Assembly (NCBI GenBank): GCA_031264885.1
Contig: JAISDM010000040.1
Coordinates: 1 to 7,157 of the forward strand
Direction of reading: 5' to 3'
DNA: 7,157 nt
Origin: Peptococcaceae bacterium
GTDB lineage: Bacteria; Bacillota; Peptococcia; DRI-13; UBA5745
Program-made: the position numbers and the translations under genes
Part shown: positions 5,679 to 7,157 of the stretch, piece by piece
Layout of the letters: the number at the start of each line of letters is the position of its first letter
Numbering within the stretch: the stretch's first letter is position 1
The notes under the pieces: generated by a model
Told to the model about the DNA's origin: nothing
The model's database searches: none
Seen by the model: the letters and a program-made list of their open reading frames with translations, nothing else

Positions 5679-7094
5679 GTGGCGAAATACGATGTAGTCA
5701 TTGTAGGCGCCGGGCCCGCGGGTATTTTTGCCGCCGCGGAACTGATTCAGTTCAAATCTGATTTGAAGGTCTTGCTGATTGACAAGGGCAAACGCATCGA
5801 GGACCGCAAATGTCCCATCGCTCAATCGGGGCATTGTATGAAGTGCCGGCCTTGCGCCATTATGAACGGCTGGGCGGGAGCGGGGGCTTTCAGCGACGGC
5901 AAATTGTCTCTGTCTCCCGAAGTGGGCGGACAGATACTGGAATATATTTCTCAGGATGAGGCGATGGAATACATCCGCTATGTGGACGGCCAATACTTGC
6001 GTTACGGCGCGCCGGAAGTCATTCATGGGCTCAATGACAGCAAGACGGATGAGATTGCCTATGAAGCGTCCAGGCACAGCCTGCAGCTGATCCCCTGTCC
6101 CGTGAGGCATATGGGAACCGAACGCGGCTTTGAAGTGATGAGGAATATGTACGGCGACTTGGTTGGCGGGGGAAAAATCGAATTCAGGGAACACACCTCT
6201 GTTTCGGACATTTTGCTGAGCGAGGACCAAACCCGGGTACGGGGGGTCCGGACGGAAGACGCGGACGGCCGGACGGAAGAGATTGAAGGGCGCTGTGTGG
6301 TGCTGGCCCCGGGCCGCGGCGGCGCGGAATGGCTTGCCGGCCAAGCGAAGAAGCTGAATCTGAAGTCCATCAACAACGCGGTGGATATCGGATTGAGGGT
6401 GGAAACGCCTAATTCCGTCATGGATCATCTGACCCGGGACTTATATGAGGCGAAGATCGTCTATTACGCGGATACCTTTGAAAGCAAAGTGCGCACTTTC
6501 TGTATGAACCCGGGCGGGGTGGTGTCTGAGGAGACCTATGACGGGGAGGTGACCCTGGTCAATGGGCACAGCTACCTGGACGCCAGCCGCAAGACGCCCA
6601 ACACCAATTTCGCGCTGCTGGTCTCCACCCGCTTTACCGAGCCGTTCAATCAGCCGATCCAATACGGGAAGTATATCGCTCAATGCGCGAATATGCTTAC
6701 CGGCGGCGGCATCATGGTTCAGCGGCTGGAGGATTTAAGAAAGGGCCGCCGGACGGACTTGAAGCGTCTGGAAAAATCCACCACGATTCCCACGTTAAAA
6801 AGCGCGGTGCCCGGCGACTTGAGCTTTGTGCTGCCCCACCGCTTCCTGGCTTCCATTGTGGAAACGCTGAGGGCGCTGGACAAGCTCGCGCCCGGGCTGT
6901 ACAGCAAAGGCACGCTTCTGTATGGCGTGGAAGCGAAGTTTTACTCCCTGCAGATCCAGGTCAAACCCACGATGGAAACGGATATTGTCAATTTATACGC
7001 CGCCGGGGACGGCGCGGGCATCACACGGGGCCTGATGCAGGCTTCTGTGACAGGGGTGCTGGCCGCCAGGGATATCTTGGGGAAAATATCTTGA
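5679..7094 (+). CDS. FAD-dependent dehydrogenase (COG2509-like) with CX7CX2CX2C motif
   Basis: This is a 471-residue flavoprotein oxidoreductase, probably cytoplasmic. The dinucleotide-binding motif VIVGAGPAGIFAAAEL (7-22) ends in the acidic strand VLLID; the second FAD motif is NLYAAGDGAGITRGLMQASVTGVLAARDIL (438-467), which marks the C-terminal ribityl/pyrophosphate site. Between residues 45 and 59 lie Cys45, Cys53, Cys56 and Cys59, directly before NGWAGAGAFSDGKLSLSP; such a cysteine set is recalled for this uncharacterised dehydrogenase group and could bind an Fe-S cluster or act in redox chemistry (inference). The substrate is unknown. The start is a GTG at 5679, with AAAGGTGA at 5665-5672 overlapping the dnaB stop and a 6-base gap, so co-transcription and coupling with dnaB are likely. 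It is intact and is the last gene of the unit in view. Confidence 0.88.
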   Translation: MAKYDVVIVGAGPAGIFAAAELIQFKSDLKVLLIDKGKRIEDRKCPIAQSGHCMKCRPCAIMNGWAGAGAFSDGKLSLSPEVGGQILEYISQDEAMEYIRYVDGQYLRYGAPEVIHGLNDSKTDEIAYEASRHSLQLIPCPVRHMGTERGFEVMRNMYGDLVGGGKIEFREHTSVSDILLSEDQTRVRGVRTEDADGRTEEIEGRCVVLAPGRGGAEWLAGQAKKLNLKSINNAVDIGLRVETPNSVMDHLTRDLYEAKIVYYADTFESKVRTFCMNPGGVVSEETYDGEVTLVNGHSYLDASRKTPNTNFALLVSTRFTEPFNQPIQYGKYIAQCANMLTGGGIMVQRLEDLRKGRRTDLKRLEKSTTIPTLKSAVPGDLSFVLPHRFLASIVETLRALDKLAPGLYSKGTLLYGVEAKFYSLQIQVKPTMETDIVNLYAAGDGAGITRGLMQASVTGVLAARDILGKIS

Positions 7095-7119
7095 TAAATT
7101 CCCGTGGGAGAGATATAAT
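7091..7119 (+). promoter_or_regulatory. Near-consensus sigma-A promoter reading out of the right edge
   Basis: TTGATA at 7091-7096 (5 of 6) and TATAAT at 7114-7119 (6 of 6) are separated by 17 bp. The -35 overlaps the TGA stop of the FAD dehydrogenase gene. Transcription would begin near 7126, so the downstream gene or RNA starts outside the window. No terminator for the upstream operon is visible before it, so read-through may also reach the next gene. Confidence 0.8.
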
Positions 7120-7157
7120 ACAGGCATTCGGCCGCGGCTCAACGAAAATGGACTGCG

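Noticed and set aside
5640..6428. Minus-strand open frame of 262 codons
   Set aside because: It is antisense to the FAD dehydrogenase; the residue composition looks like a reversed coding shadow, and no start signal was found.

Overview
The window looks like chromosomal core sequence from a Gram-positive (Firmicutes), most likely clostridial, bacterium. Four things point there: the gene order rpsF-ssb-rpsR followed by a DUF2232/YybS-type membrane gene, rplI and dnaB; strong AGGAGG-type ribosome binding sites; frequent GTG and TTG starts; and an S18 that keeps its zinc-binding cysteines. Base composition by eye is mildly GC-rich. The genus cannot be named from the sequence alone.

Layout. (1) Bases 1-718, minus strand: a family 2 glycosyltransferase whose C-terminal end runs off the left edge. 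(2) About 719-1032: a divergent control region with back-to-back promoters and a structured leader of about 130 nt before rpsF, a good candidate for S6:S18 autoregulation. (3) 1033-2009: rpsF, ssb, rpsR, closed by a clear rho-independent terminator at 2044-2089. (4) 2090-2241: a tandem array of a 10-bp unit, then a near-consensus extended -10 promoter. (5) 2242-7094: a tightly packed second transcription unit. It encodes a membrane-anchored sortase-fold protein that lacks the catalytic His and Cys, a YybS-like multi-pass membrane protein, ribosomal protein L9, the replicative helicase DnaB, and an FAD-dependent dehydrogenase with a four-cysteine motif. (6) 7091-7157: a near-consensus promoter overlapping the stop codon of the last gene and firing into a gene beyond the right edge.

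The two units combine translation (S6, S18, L9) and replication (SSB, DnaB) proteins, as is usual at this locus. The least ordinary element is the sortase-like protein heading the second unit: its fold motifs are easy to align, but Tyr and Thr occupy the catalytic His and Cys positions. The c-di-AMP phosphodiesterase gene gdpP, which lies between yybS and rplI in Bacillus-type loci, is absent there. No mobile element, CRISPR array, tRNA or rRNA was seen.
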